A stretch of DNA of 64,000 bases from Corythucha ciliata (Eukaryota; Arthropoda; Insecta; Hemiptera; Tingidae). Shown in pieces: positions 32,550 to 42,180 of this stretch. The notes under the pieces are model-generated. The model saw only the letters and a list, made by a program, of their open reading frames with translations, had not been told where the DNA came from and searched no databases. The translations under genes were made by a program, and so were the position numbers. Position 1 is the first letter of the stretch; the number at the start of each line of letters is the position of its first letter. The stretch lies in assembly GCA_038030265.1 (NCBI GenBank), contig CM075940.1:1116001-1180000 (forward strand), in the 5' to 3' direction.

Positions 32550-32857
32550 CTAACAACAGCCGAGTGGAGGATTTCCCGCTCCACCACGATGGGAACCATC
32601 TGCCCCCTTTGCGATGTCCACCTACGCCTTCTCCCAACCCACGTGCATCTCAGCGCTTTGGGAGGGCAAGGAACATTGCTGTGACACGGAACTGGCGACC
32701 AATCTGCCGTCACCCAAGCTCATCGCCACCGCATCAATGGGTGGCTCTACAGCGTCCAAGGGCCCATCGATATCACTCAGCGCTGACCCACGGGTGGCTC
32801 GCTAACAAAATTACCACCCAGATGTTGGTGGGGTCAGGTCTACCCAGATCGCACAAT

Positions 32858-33124
32858 TACGTTCATTGAACGTTATATGAACGTTAGATGCTAACGTTGG
32901 AACGTTCAGATACCTAACGAATAGAACGTTCTTTTAACGTTAGAAGTTCGCGCGAAACGAACCATTATTGGTTACATTCTAACGTTCATCTAACGTTAGG
33001 CAATAACGTTCATCTAACGTTAGGCAATAACGTTCATCGAACGTTAGGGAATAACGTTCATCGAACGTTAGATAATAACGTCGATCTAACGTTAGAGAAT
33101 AACGTTCATGGGATGTTAGATACT
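32858..33124 (+). repeat. AACGTT minisatellite, six regular 24-bp units
   Basis: From 32981 to 33124 the unit AACGTTCATCTAACGTTAGG (+CAAT) repeats six times with exact 24-bp spacing, diverging toward the right. From 32858 to 32980 the same AACGTT/TAACGTT motif recurs irregularly. Each unit holds two AACGTT palindromes. Confidence 0.85.
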
Positions 33125-33314
33125 CGTGAGTTTGTAGAACGTCTGAACCTCAATTTTTGAACTCATTATTTCACAGACAGATTTACAAATTATTCTTGCA
33201 GCGATGGCGACATAAGGGGTTTTTTACACAACGATTCCAATTAGTTTTTGTCTCTTCACTTGGATTATTTCAACAAACATCCGAACCGGGTTTCGATAAA
33301 TGAAGATCTCACCC

Positions 33315-36300
33315 ACAGTGCCTAATTACTGTCATAAGCAAATGGTGGATTCGTCAAACCAGGTCCAATTAAGCATGAAAACTTAATTTTTCAAAAACCA
33401 GCTCTGCCGTTTGTTAAAATAAACTAAATGGAGAGAAAAAAACTGATTGGAATCGAAAACCATCAGTAAAGGGGCGTTCTCACGGTTCAACAACTTTTGT
33501 CGGTCAACAAAAATTGAAAGCGACTTGAAACATTTGTCGTTCTATGGTTCAACAGAGCTTGATCAACAATTCAGTATCTGGAATGGCGTCAAGGAAGCTT
33601 GTAGTGCGTGCAGTGGTGGGTGTTTTGTGCGAAAAATTAAGTGAAGAAATTCGCAAAATATTGTGTGCGAAAAAAAAAAGGCGTCGCCGATGTTGGGTCC
33701 GTCAATGGATTTTAAGAAGAGACCGAATGGGGGCATCTGAAACTTTGTTGAAGGAACTTGCTCTTGAAGACAAAGAAGGATTCCGCAATCATTTGAGGAT
33801 GTCCGAAGAGAAATTTTTGGAATTGCTTTCAAAAGTCGAGGGCCGCATAAAAAAGATCGACACGACGATGCGGCGAGCAATTTCCCCTACGTTAAAATTG
33901 CACTGCGGTAACACTGCGGTACTTGGCTTCAGGAGATTCATTTGCGACGCTGTCTTTCTTCTATCGAGTGCCGAAAAATACAATTTCAAATTTTTTGAAA
34001 GAAGTGTGTACTGCGATTTATGACGCTTTACAGGATTTCATTCAAGTAAGTACCTTATTCATGAGTTTTTTTTACAAGATGTTAAAGGAGGCATTTCGAA
34101 AGTTCTTAATCGTTTTAATACTTATGTACAAAAAAAAATCATTCATTAGAAGAGCCGGGATTTTCAAAAACGAACTCCCCAGGTTTTCGCAGCAGTTCCA
34201 ATCTGGTTTGCGAAATAACTGATTGAATTTTTTCCTGGCATGTTATGGCCTCGTATAGTGGCATCTTCTTTAGTTGGACCGCGACGTGTTTGCCAAAAAT
34301 ATCAAACTCGTCTTCTGTCTCGATTTCATTGTGCGAGACAACTTTATCTAACTTTTCTATTGCCGACGTAATCGACGAGAGACTGTCGGCACTTCCTTTT
34401 CTCTTTCGGCGTTGAGGTGGTTTGAAATTGTCTGCCTGAGCTGACGTCTGTGGAGTAGGTTCAGTTCCGTACACCTCCGAGCAGGCACCTTGAAGCATGG
34501 AATCGTCATAATTTTCAATCGAAGCTGGTGTTCCCAGCGTGTCGTCTTGGATGTCGAAATCATCAATTTGTGATTCTTCGGTCAACTGGAAATAATAGAA
34601 AAATAAATCATTAAAGACAGACATAGATGGCAATTTAAATACATGAAGGCTAGTCGCATGATTGTTTGTTTATTTCCTTGTTTGTTGTAACAGGTGCCTA
34701 GCACGGAAGATGAGTGGAAGGCCATTCAAAATGAATTCTTCTGCCGCTGGAATTTCCCGAACTGTTGCGGTGCCATCGACGGGAAACATATAGTGATTCG
34801 GAATGCTCCTCACAGCGGATCGGAGTACTTCAATTACAAGGGCACTTACAGCGTGATTTTGCTCGCATGTGTAGATGCCAACTATTGTTTCCGCTATTTT
34901 GAAACGGGCTCAAATGGACGAGCAAATGATGGTTCGGTATTCGCGAAATCGTCTCTAAATAACGCGCTACAGTGCCTAATTACTGTCATAAGCAAATGGT
35001 GGATTCGTCAAACCAGGTCCAATTAAGCATGAAAACTTAATTTTTCAAAAACCAGCTCTGCCGTTTGTTAAAATAAACTAAATGGAGAGAAAAAAACTGA
35101 TTGGAATCGAAAACCATCAGTAAAGGGGCGTTCTCACGGTTCAACAACTTTTGTCGGTCAACAAAAATTGAAAGCGACTTGAAACATTTGTCGTTCTATG
35201 GTTCAACAGAGCTTGATCAACAATTCAGTATCTGGAATGGCGTCAAGGAAGCTTGTAGTGCGTGCAGTGGTGGGTGTTTTGTGCGAAAAATTAAGTGAAG
35301 AAATTCGCAAAATATTGTGTGCGAAAAAAAAAAGGCGTCGCCGATGTTGGGTCCGTCAATGGATTTTAAGAAGAGACCGAATGGGGGCATCTGAAACTTT
35401 GTTGAAGGAACTTGCTCTTGAAGACAAAGAAGGATTCCGCAATCATTTGAGGATGTCCGAAGAGAAATTTTTGGAATTGCTTTCAAAAGTCGAGGGCCGC
35501 ATAAAAAAGATCGACACGACGATGCGGCGAGCAATTTCCCCTACGTTAAAATTGCACTGCGGTAACACTGCGGTACTTGGCTTCAGGAGATTCATTTGCG
35601 ACGCTGTCTTTCTTCTATCGAGTGCCGAAAAATACAATTTCAAATTTTTTGAAAGAAGTGTGTACTGCGATTTATGACGCTTTACAGGATTTCATTCAAG
35701 TAAGTACCTTATTCATGAGTTTTTTTTACAAGATGTTAAAGGAGGCATTTCGAAAGTTCTTAATCGTTTTAATACTTATGTACAAAAAAAAATCATTCAT
35801 TAGAAGAGCCGGGATTTTCAAAAACGAACTCCCCAGGTTTTCGCAGCAGTTCCAATCTGGTTTGCGAAATAACTGATTGAATTTTTTCCTGGCATGTTAT
35901 GGCCTCGTATAGTGGCATCTTCTTTAGTTGGACCGCGACGTGTTTGCCAAAAATATCAAACTCGTCTTCTGTCTCGATTTCATTGTGCGAGACAACTTTA
36001 TCTAACTTTTCTATTGCCGACGTAATCGACGAGAGACTGTCGGCACTTCCTTTTCTCTTTCGGCGTTGAGGTGGTTTGAAATTGTCTGCCTGAGCTGACG
36101 TCTGTGGAGTAGGTTCAGTTCCGTACACCTCCGAGCAGGCACCTTGAAGCATGGAATCGTCATAATTTTCAATCGAAGCTGGTGTTCCCAGCGTGTCGTC
36201 TTGGATGTCGAAATCATCAATTTGTGATTCTTCGGTCAACTGGAAATAATAGAAAAATAAATCATTAAAGACAGACATAGATGGCAATTTAAATACATGA

Positions 36301-36622
36301 AGGCTAGTCGCATGATTGTTTGTTTATTTCCTTGTTTGTTGTAACAGGTGCCTAGCACGGAAGATGAGTGGAAGGCCATTCAAAATGAATTCTTCTGCCG
36401 CTGGAATTTCCCGAACTGTTGCGGTGCCATCGACGGGAAACATATAGTGATTCGGAATGCTCCTCACAGCGGATCGGAGTACTTCAATTACAAGGGCACT
36501 TACAGCGTGATTTTGCTCGCATGTGTAGATGCCAACTATTGTTTCCGCTATTTTGACACGGGCTCAAATGGACGAGCAAATGAAGGTTCGGTATTCGCGA
36601 AATCGTCTCTAAATAACGCGCT
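33315..36622 (+). repeat. Tandem duplication, 1654-bp unit x2
   Basis: 33315-34968 is repeated at 34969-36622 with a constant offset of 1654. The unit contains ~155 bp of flank plus the left ~1.5 kb of a Harbinger element. The junction shares ACA between CTACA(A) inside the element and the flank ACAGTGCC, a microhomology typical of end joining or template switching. Only two substitutions were noticed between copies, both in the transposase exon (34901 versus 36555 and 34929 versus 36583 regions). Confidence 0.9.
33470..34968 (+). mobile_element. Truncated Harbinger copy (left part only)
   Basis: Begins AGGGGCGTTCTCACGG after TAA at 33467-33469 and matches 35124-36622. It contains the frameshifted first transposase exon (from ATG 33583), the antisense MADF second exon (34585-34139), and the start of transposase exon 2 (34694-34968) as far as NNAL. 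The right end is missing because the second copy's flank begins at 34969. Confidence 0.85.
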
Positions 36623-37154
36623 ACAAGGTGCCCAGAATCACTTGAATTTACCGAAAGGGGGAGTTTTTGTAGCTGACGACGCGTTCCCTTTGAAACCGTA
36701 TTTGTTGAAACCCTACGGGAGGTGCACTAATTTATCCACAAAACAAAAAATATTTAACTATCGTTTGTCAAGAGCACGACGCATTGTAGAAAATGCATTT
36801 GGTATTTTAGTTTCTAGGTTTAGAGTTTTTGAACGTCCCATAGCTGTCAGTGTGGATAAAGTGGACGTTATCGTTAAAGCAGCTTTAGCTTTGCATAACT
36901 GGTTAAAAATGAGTTCAAGTGAACATTATTCGCCTCCAGGCTCTTTTGACACAGAAAACTTTGATACCAAATGCGTAGTACCAGGCTCTTGGAGGGAACA
37001 AACGGCAAAGGTTACGGGGTTAATTGATTTAGAGGTAAATTTAGGAAGTAGAAATTACTCGAGAACAGCGTCCAACGTGCGCAATGACTATGCCGATTAT
37101 TTCAGTGAGCAAGGAGCTGTGCCTTGGCAGTATGATATGATTTACGATAAATAG
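35237..37154 (+). pseudogene. Harbinger transposase, two exons, one frameshift
   Basis: Exon 1 starts at ATG 35237 (MASRKLVVRAVVG) with MSEEKFLELLSKVEGRI. Near 35568 an extra CACT (within CACTGCGGTAACACTGCGG) shifts the frame; the continuation RYLASGDSFATLSFFYRVPK runs to a perfect donor CAA|GTAAGT at 35699. The 648-bp intron ends TTGTAACAG at 36347. Exon 2 (36348-37154) has GAIDGKHIVI, YFDTGSNGRANEGSVF, VADDAFPLKP and RRIVENAFGIL, the DDE set, and ends QYDMIYDK. In this copy the usually acidic Asp of NGR-x-x-D is Glu. The same 4-nt slip is in the upstream duplicate. The nuclease should act on the terminal repeats; this copy is probably dead. Confidence 0.85.
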
Positions 37155-37549
37155 TTATTACAATCAAATGAAAATTAAACAATTTGAATTTAAAGTATAC
37201 TTACTAAATTTGAAGAGGTTTTTCTCGTGACAGTGACTCCCTCTAAAAAGGTATTGGCCATTTCGTACCAGAAGAGTTTTGGTACGTAGAGTTCCTCTGG
37301 TCCCATTCCACTTTTTTTCGATTTACATACGAGAGAGTGTTCTTTCTTGTACATGGTAAAGATGGTTTTTATTTTATTTTTCACGTCCGCAACAGTCAAC
37401 CCGATATTCATCTCGCGCACTATGACCTCCAAGGCGTTCTCCCGGGCATCTCGATTTCTGTAAATGTCCAACCGGTGATTCCACAGGCACTCGTTGGGCT
37501 GGTACAGTTCCAGAAACTGGAACATCACTTTTTCGGTCCACTTGTTCAT
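35793..37549 (-). CDS. MADF/Myb-like partner protein of Harbinger, two exons, intact
   Basis: Exon 1 (37549-37205) starts MNKWTEKVMFQFLELYQPNE and includes LTVADVKNKIKTIFTMYKKE, a MADF domain. It ends TTTA|GTAAGT. Exon 2 (36239-35793) follows TATTATTTCCAG and encodes LTEESQIDDFDIQDD, a basic patch QRRKRKGS and a C-terminal helix (FGKHVAVQLKKM). Both junction phases are 0; 345+447 nt give 263 residues with no stops. Such proteins bind the element ends and help nuclear import of the transposase. The 965-nt intron contains transposase exon 2 on the other strand, and exon 2 lies inside the transposase intron. The start is the first ATG before the conserved Trp; an in-frame ATG at 37717 lies in the TIR. 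Confidence 0.85.
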
Positions 37550-37849
37550 TTTTCCGAACGAGATTTTCCACGGAAACTGAAGAAGTGAACACGTTTTGAT
37601 AAGCTGATAAGAATGAACTTGAACGAACGACGGGCGACTCGAACGAAAAAGTTTGACTGGGTCAAACTTTTGTTGATCAACTAAAAAGTTGATCAAGTCG
37701 AGGAAAAACTTGATCAAGTCTGTTGAATCAAAGGTTCACACAACATTTTTCTTTCAATTTTTGTTGACCGACAAAAGTTGTTCAACAAAAGTTGAACCGT
37801 GAGAACGCCCCTTAACCCAACCAATTTTGTTAAGATAGGAGGCACTATA

Positions 37850-38678
37850 TTTACATATTATAAAATAAAACGTTTGAACAATTCACTCCGCTGGCAGGTG
37901 AATCAAGAATCTGAAACAAAAATAATAGAGATCACCATATAGCTCGAGATCGCTGTCAAAAAATATTTTCACGGAAAATCGAAATCACTATCAAAATATT
38001 AATAATGCCTTTTCAAGAATAACCAAAATCACTAAATTCGTGCTGTACATGTTTATAGTGGAAGGTACGACAAATCTGATGGTTGTAAAGAACATGGCGA
38101 AATTCTCCGTAACCTTCTTTATATTGCATTTTTTTTTTTTTTTTGTTTTGAAAATGCACTATTGGTCTCGCCCTGATGGTGGCAAATATGGGTCACGACA
38201 CTTTTTGACATGAAAACGTCTTTAAAATGACTTTAAGTTGTATCAACATTGGATGAAGTGAAACATTCAAACATCTCAGCACATAATTGTGTTAGCTGGC
38301 TGAAATAACATAATTATGTTAAACGTAACGGAACTCAGGAATTCGGCGCTCAGTGCCTCTGAGGGTGCGTTCATCAATTCACTTATTCCTTGAACAAAGC
38401 TGGGATAAGTCTGGCTGCTATGGGTCTCTTTGTAAACATTAATGCCAAGTTATTCGATGAATTGTTATTCCATGGGATATCCAGTGATCGATAAACGCAC
38501 CTTAAGAGAATTTTAGAAAACCCAATGCTATTCAGTCATTGAGCCTTGGTGATTTCAGGCCCTTAAAATGGAAGAGTCTTTGTTCAAACAACAACATTGA
38601 AACGACTGCCCATTATTTATTTTGATAGTGGATTCTATTTTCGCTTTAACATGAAATTCACACGCAAGTATTGCGTAC
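37850..38678. other. Non-coding; repeat A fragment and a MITE
   Basis: 38124-38220 carries a partial family A end (AAAATGCACTATTGGTCTCG). 38363-38502 is a ~140-bp inverted-repeat element: GGGTGCGTTCATCAATTCA at the left, TGATCGATAAACGCACC at the right. Otherwise A/T-rich with no gene. Confidence 0.6.
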
Positions 38679-39287
38679 CTTTTTCTTTCTTGTCACGGAA
38701 TGGCGAGTATTTCAGCCAGTTTTTAACTTCCGCACTGATTTCGTCCGGGCTATATTTATCTAAATTCGATTTTGCCGCATCTGCAATCAAAAAATTCACT
38801 GTGAATCTTGGGATCTCAGCGAAATGACTACGACCTTTGATTACCCAGCACTGCCTTGCAGACCCGAGTATTTTTGAAAGGATGTTTCTTTCCTTTACCC
38901 GCCCAGTTAAAGAAGGCGCCGACTTTTCGGGAAATGATTTCGGCCATCATGCTGGATACGGTTGACCTAACCGTTGATCCGTGAATTTTTTCGAGCCTTT
39001 TTTCCTAGAATGCAAATTTTAAAAATAAAATAACAGTAACATAACATTTTTGAATTGAAGTTTATTAAAACTTACCAAATAGTTTTTGTTTTCATTCTTC
39101 GATAAAGATTCCTCCAAACAGTCGAATTCGATAAGTGATTTGACCGGTAAGCACGGTATGTTCGCAGGACGAACCGGCAATTTTTTTTTGTGCCTCAGTC
39201 TGTGACATATCTCATTTAGTTGGTCGCTGTGCTTTCTTTGAACTTCGCTGATCTTCTCTATTTTTTCGAGCAGAAGCTTCACAACTC
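38679..39287 (-). CDS. DUF4806-like domain gene fragment, three consecutive exons
   Basis: Exon A (39287-39076) follows an acceptor TTACGCAG, has a coiled-coil-like IEKISEVQRKHSDQLNEI, and reads LPVKSLIEFDCLEESLS. Exon B (39004-38845) reads STVRSTVSSMMAEIISRKV and FFNWAGKGKKHPFKN. Exon C (38780-38679) reads SPDEISAEVKNWLKYSPF. Donors GTAAGT, GTAATC, GTACGC and phases 0 and 1 are consistent across all junctions. The block order matches DUF4806, a domain of unknown function repeated in arthropod genomes. Upstream and downstream exons are not found here, so it is partial. Whether it is host or TE-borne is unknown. Confidence 0.65.
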
Positions 39288-39300
39288 CTGCGTAACACAC

Positions 39301-39900
39301 ACAAAACGTTATCGTATCGTTATCTGAGAGTTGGAGGAATGATTTTACTTTAAATCGAATAAGTAGGCCTCAATACTTCATCACGCGCATGTCGACTCAG
39401 GACCATAGCCCAATAAACGATACCAAATTCCATATTGGGTACCCTCAAATCCCAAAAAATAAAAAACAAAAACTCCCCCCGAAGCGTAGTAGCTTGCGAT
39501 GTATGCTACGCATGATGTATGCGATGTATGTAAGTTTAATGGATATTTAGCTCGATTGGCCGACTTGAGTCCCTCATCGACCTACGCGGTCAGAATATTC
39601 TCAACATTCTTCTTCATTACCTACGAATTTAATTTGCTGTTTTAATCGATGATGGTTGAAGAAGTTGGTGGAAATGGTCATTAACCTTTTAAACGCTGCA
39701 ACTTGAAGCTGGTGAAAACTTCCCATTTTTCGCTTGTTTTCTATTTTATTATTTTTATGTTAAGGGGTTTTTGTTGAAAAAAAAAACTAAAATGTACCAA
39801 TTATGATCATTTATTACGACATTCCCAAATGGGAACATTGGCTGGTAACAGGGTAAGAAAGTGTTTTTTCCCCAGATTCCACTCGATCAGAAAATTATGA
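39301..39900. other. No recognisable gene
   Basis: A short CGATGTATG/GATGTATGC tandem motif occurs near 39497-39532. No coding signal otherwise. Confidence 0.4.
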
Positions 39901-41753
39901 CCGTCAGGTACGAATACCGTGGAAAAGTGGGAAACATTGAAGATGCAGCCTTTTATTGCATTCCACGCATTTCAGACGTGCATTAGCTTGACACAAAGCG
40001 CATCTTCCCTGATCTGTTGACACAAGATAGTGTCCGTCCGATTTTCTTTATGATTCAGGAAGAACAATTTTCGGACCAGTTGTGGGACCTGTCAGCCTCG
40101 GAGCTAATCGTAGCAAACCCATTGTGACCTGCAATGATTAGTAATATTGTGCCCGGAATGGTTGAATTGATGAAATCATGGCACTAACGTGACGCCGAAA
40201 TTCAAGTGGGTCAAGGTAGACGTTTTATGGACTTTTTGTGAAGGACCCAAGATGCAACGATAACCATGTTCAACGCGTTGGAAAAAAGATTCCACCACCA
40301 TTTTTTTGACCTCAGTTTGAGACGATATGATCCTAAAAGTCGATCGAGAAGATCAACACCCCCCATGCCGGCGTTGTACGAAGCAAAAAGATTGGGTTGA
40401 GGGATATCCACCCTCTTCTCTTTTGTTCTGCTATATCTAAGAACAAGGAAAACCGTACAATCATGTCATTCAACTCAAGATACAGGACACCTACCTTTTT
40501 GCTGACTTTAGTGGTTCGTGTGTTTTGCAGTTGGACGCCATGGTCACTACGGCGTTACCATTCCAGCGATTCACATACACTAAGCCATCACACCTGTAGT
40601 CAAACGTCCCTCGTTCTGCCTTCGCCAAAGACTTCACGGGAGTAAGAGGGCATTTCGCGATCCTTCCTTCTCTGATAGTGCCCGTCGCTTTGATTTTGCG
40701 TATTCTGAGATCGTTCAGAAGATCGTACGATGTGAAAAAATTGTCGAAGAATACCTCAATTTGCAGAGGATCCGACACTACTTCCAGAAGCTCTTTGATC
40801 ACCCTTTCGCCAAGGGTACCGGTAACCTCAGCATTGGAATTTTTCCCCGCGTAAATATCCATTTTGTATGGATAGCCATTTGGTGAGCAGAGCATCCAAA
40901 TTTTGAAGCCAAACCTGATTGGTTTCCCCCGTATAAACATTTTACAGGAATGGTGCCCGTAATATGGCACCATCGACTCATCAATGCTCAGCTGAGAATG
41001 GAATATGCCGAACTGTATAAACTTGGAGTTCAAATAATCATATATCGGTTGAATTTTAGCAAGCTTGCTACTATCGGATGTGAGGCTGGCGTTATCCATG
41101 AGGTGAAAATTCTTTTTTATATCCCGGAACTTCTTACGGCGCATTGTGGATGATACTAACGGAAGAGCAGTATCTTCAGCTGAAGACCAATAAGAATCTT
41201 CGGTGGGAAGCGAATGGTATCCGCTCAGCAAAAGAATTCCAAAGAACTGAGCGATATCGGTCCAAGCTAAGTTGACTGTCTCCCCATGCTGGGAAGCGTA
41301 GATTTCGGTCATGGATGTGAGGTATTCAGTGTACTCGCGGGTCAGAAATTTGAAGAAAAGATCTAAAGGTTGACAATTTATCAGTTCGGGATATCGCTCA
41401 TCGATTTTACGAAAACTAGACGACGGAATGTCTTCGGCGAATTGGCTCATCTTTTTCCACTGAGGTATCTTAGCAGGCGGTTTCCGAATTTTACGTCGGG
41501 GCTCACCTGGTGATTCATCAGAGAGAAGGGTCTCCTGATTTGAATTCATGAGAACCACGTTACCACAAACATCAGCAGGAACGACCGAATCTAAGATGTT
41601 TTCGTCCACGTTTTCTTCGTCGGTTATCCTATCGTTCTCGTCCGGTGGCAACTGACATAAATCTATTTCGTCATCCGATTCAGGTAACTCAGAATCACTC
41701 AAAGCCATAATAAAATCTACAGCTTCCTCAACTGTTCTGAATTTACGTTCCAT
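39901..41753 (-). pseudogene. piggyBac transposase, near complete
   Basis: The main frame (41753-40491) starts MERKFRTVEEAVDFIMAL, has an acidic N-terminus, and carries the piggyBac catalytic residues LSIDESMVPYYG and EVFFDNFFTSYDL. A second block (from about 40440) has IPQPNLFASYNAGMGGVDLLDR with the third Asp. A C-terminal Cys-rich finger (about 39905-40020) reads GRCALCQANARLKCVECNKR then LHLQCF. Between blocks is a GTAGGT...TTCTTAG intron candidate, but the joined phases differ by one, and further stops lie between 40211 and 40030. The enzyme excises and inserts at TTAA; this copy looks damaged after the core. About 420 of the usual 550-600 residues are uninterrupted. Confidence 0.85.
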
Positions 41754-41816
41754 CGGGATTTTGTTTGAAACACAGAAAGCAAAGAGACACTATACGCGTC
41801 GAAGTGAGGTTTGAGT

Positions 41817-41878
41817 TGGTTGTCGCATGAATGAAATGCACTTTTCCCGACAGGCTGCTGTAGGAACAAAACTTTTTT
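41817..41878 (+). repeat. Repeat family B end
   Basis: TGTCGCATGAATGAAATGCA then CTTTTCCCGACAGGCTGCTG, nearly identical to 2778-2831 and 63247-63300. It lies just upstream of the piggyBac start codon. Confidence 0.8.
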
Positions 41879-41999
41879 TTTGACTTGTACTGGTTTCCTG
41901 AATGGAACAAGATCCATTGTTCATGAATTTTCCCCCTCAAAATTCTAAATAGGCTCCTTTGTTCTAAATTGGTTCAGATGCATTCACACTCTGCAGCAT

Positions 42000-42180
42000 T
42001 TAAAGACCTCTGGCGAAGCTATAAACGCTCGTAAGTCTCACAAAATAATCTGCAGCTAAAAAAAAGACCCCTGGCGAAGCTATAAACGCTCGTAAGTCTT
42101 ACAAAATAATCTGCAGATAATTATCCTGGGCCTCTGTCGCGGCTATAAACGCTCACAAGCCCTGAATGCAATTATGAACA
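42000..42180 (+). repeat. ~60-bp tandem repeat, three units
   Basis: AAGACCTCTGGCGAAGCTAT and AAACGCTCGTAAGTCT with ACAAAATAATCTGCAG repeats at about 42001 and 42065, and in diverged form at 42128-42175 (GGCCTCTGTCGCGGCTATAA). Non-coding. Confidence 0.8.

Larger units (their letters stand above)
35124..37812 (+). mobile_element. PIF/Harbinger element, complete ends, TAA target duplication
   Basis: The left end AGGGGCGTTCTCACGGTTCA at 35124 follows TAA (35121-35123); the right end CCGTGAGAACGCCCCT at 37812 precedes TAA (37813-37815). The inverted repeats extend ~80-100 bp with ACTTTTGTCGGTCAACAAAA on both sides and a small insertion in the right arm. Inside are a plus-strand transposase and a minus-strand MADF gene whose exons interleave. 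The 3-bp TWA target and the two-gene content are diagnostic of the superfamily. Confidence 0.95.

Noticed and set aside
32507..32869. 120-codon plus-strand frame
   Set aside because: It starts inside the tRNA-Lys-like sequence and has no recognisable domain; more likely non-coding repeat tail.
32981..33124. CRISPR-like appearance of regularly spaced repeats
   Set aside because: Units are contiguous 24-mers with no unique spacers and the genome is eukaryotic; it is a minisatellite.
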